From Homalodisca vitripennis (Eukaryota; Arthropoda; Insecta; Hemiptera; Cicadellidae): a stretch of DNA of 64,000 nt. The notes beneath the pieces are model-generated. The model had not been told where the DNA came from, ran no database searches, and worked only from the letters and a program-made list of their open reading frames with translations. The stretch lies in NCBI RefSeq assembly GCF_021130785.1, contig NC_060214.1, positions 45,119,001 through 45,183,000 of the forward strand, in the 5' to 3' direction. Shown piece by piece: positions 63,601 through 64,000 of this stretch. The position numbers and the translations under genes were made by a program. Position 1 is the first letter of the stretch, and every line of letters begins with the position of its first letter.

Positions 63601-64000
63601 TTGTTTGTCTCTAGAAACTAGATATATATTATCCAGTAATATAGGACAAACGATTCAAAAATTTAAAATAGTTTTGCTTGATTTGTATAGATAAGGTAAC
63701 ACTGGTTACATATTCTTAATTTTATGTCATTTAATTTACGGTATTATATTAAATTATATTATAGATTTGTTTATTTTGGATCCACACTAACAAAACTCAC
63801 AGAACGTTTATAAAAACTTATAAAAAATCTCTGGAGAGTTGTAGATATTCTCTGAGGATTTTATAAGACCGGAAATGGACCATCTACGATATCGTAAGCG
63901 CAACCCACTTATTTCCGCGAAACAAACGACTTCTTTCTTTTGAAAATGACAGAATCAATATTGAGATGAAGTTTGGCTTTGTGCCGATCCTTACAACAGC
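57649..64000 (+). repeat. Gamma unit of copy B (incomplete at window end)
   Basis: Near-exact copy of 44611-50959, with the 1.6 kb insertion at about 60190-61791 and the competing hairpins at 62031-62077. The frames at 58031-58213, 58431-58628 and 62154-62351 have no recognisable family features and are treated as chance. Confidence 0.93.

Larger units (their letters stand above)
51239..64000 (+). repeat. 13 kb tandem unit, copy B (runs off the window)
   Basis: Near-identical to 38203-51238. The window ends at the equivalent of 50959, about 280 bp before the expected end of the unit. Observed changes include C/T at 40166 versus 53206, T/A near 41072 versus 54115, an extra TA near 54985, a 7 bp insertion near 61982 and a TA loss near 56497. 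Most other changes are one-base homopolymer differences. Confidence 0.95.

Noticed and set aside
1..64000. CRISPR arrays, operons or bacterial genes
   Set aside because: No short regularly spaced repeats with unique spacers and no bacterial-type coding density; all repeat structure is eukaryotic transposon or satellite.

Overview
This is a non-genic, AT-rich stretch of animal nuclear DNA, almost certainly from an insect. The evidence is its transposon set: a BEL/Pao LTR retrotransposon, R1-like and other LINE fragments, a Helitron of the common insect 'TC...CTAGT' type, and piggyBac-like and Tc1/mariner-like non-autonomous elements. It also has long TA/TG microsatellites and no bacterial gene organisation. 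A hemipteran is plausible, but nothing in the window proves the order. I found no intact host protein gene; nearly every long reading frame is a transposon relic or a chance frame.

Layout. Positions 84-8991 hold a BEL/Pao element on the minus strand, with paired ~700 bp LTRs and a gag-pol broken by many frameshifts. A decayed Mutator-like DNA transposon (about 790-2268) is nested between its 3' LTR and the end of pol. Positions 9-12.3 kb are AT-rich with two TA microsatellites and a tRNA-like gene (11864-11934, minus) inside a larger inverted repeat. A Helitron follows at 12373-13468. At 16.3-18.6 kb an R1-like LINE 3' fragment (minus) is cut at its 5' end by a second LINE (plus), which has a GTAA-repeat tail and a 13 bp target-site duplication. 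Then come a 141 bp-period minisatellite (19.6 kb), a TA-flanked MITE (21.8 kb), an exact 16 bp-period C15A array (24.5 kb), a third LINE 3' fragment (26.5-27.6 kb), a small MITE and hairpin (30.6 kb), and a piggyBac-like non-autonomous element flanked by TTAA (32.5-33.9 kb).

From about 34.2 kb to the end the sequence is a repeat of repeats. A diverged non-coding unit appears as a partial copy (alpha, 34.3-36.6 kb) and two fuller copies (beta, 40.0-44.6 kb; gamma, 44.6-51.2 kb). A Helitron-like repeat with internal ~180 bp and C-rich sub-repeats lies at 36.6-40.0 kb (one truncated and one complete copy, head to tail) and at 51.2-53.0 kb. The whole block 38203-51238 is repeated almost exactly as 51239-64000, an offset of about 13.04 kb, and runs past the window end. 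Differences between the two 13 kb copies are mostly homopolymer and microsatellite length changes plus a few substitutions, so the duplication is either very recent or an assembly artefact.

There is no gene network to describe. The most useful leads are the 13 kb tandem unit whose junction coincides with the 5' end of a Helitron-like repeat, paired hairpins with mutually exclusive folding conserved between the old diverged units, and the tRNA-like gene inside an inverted repeat.
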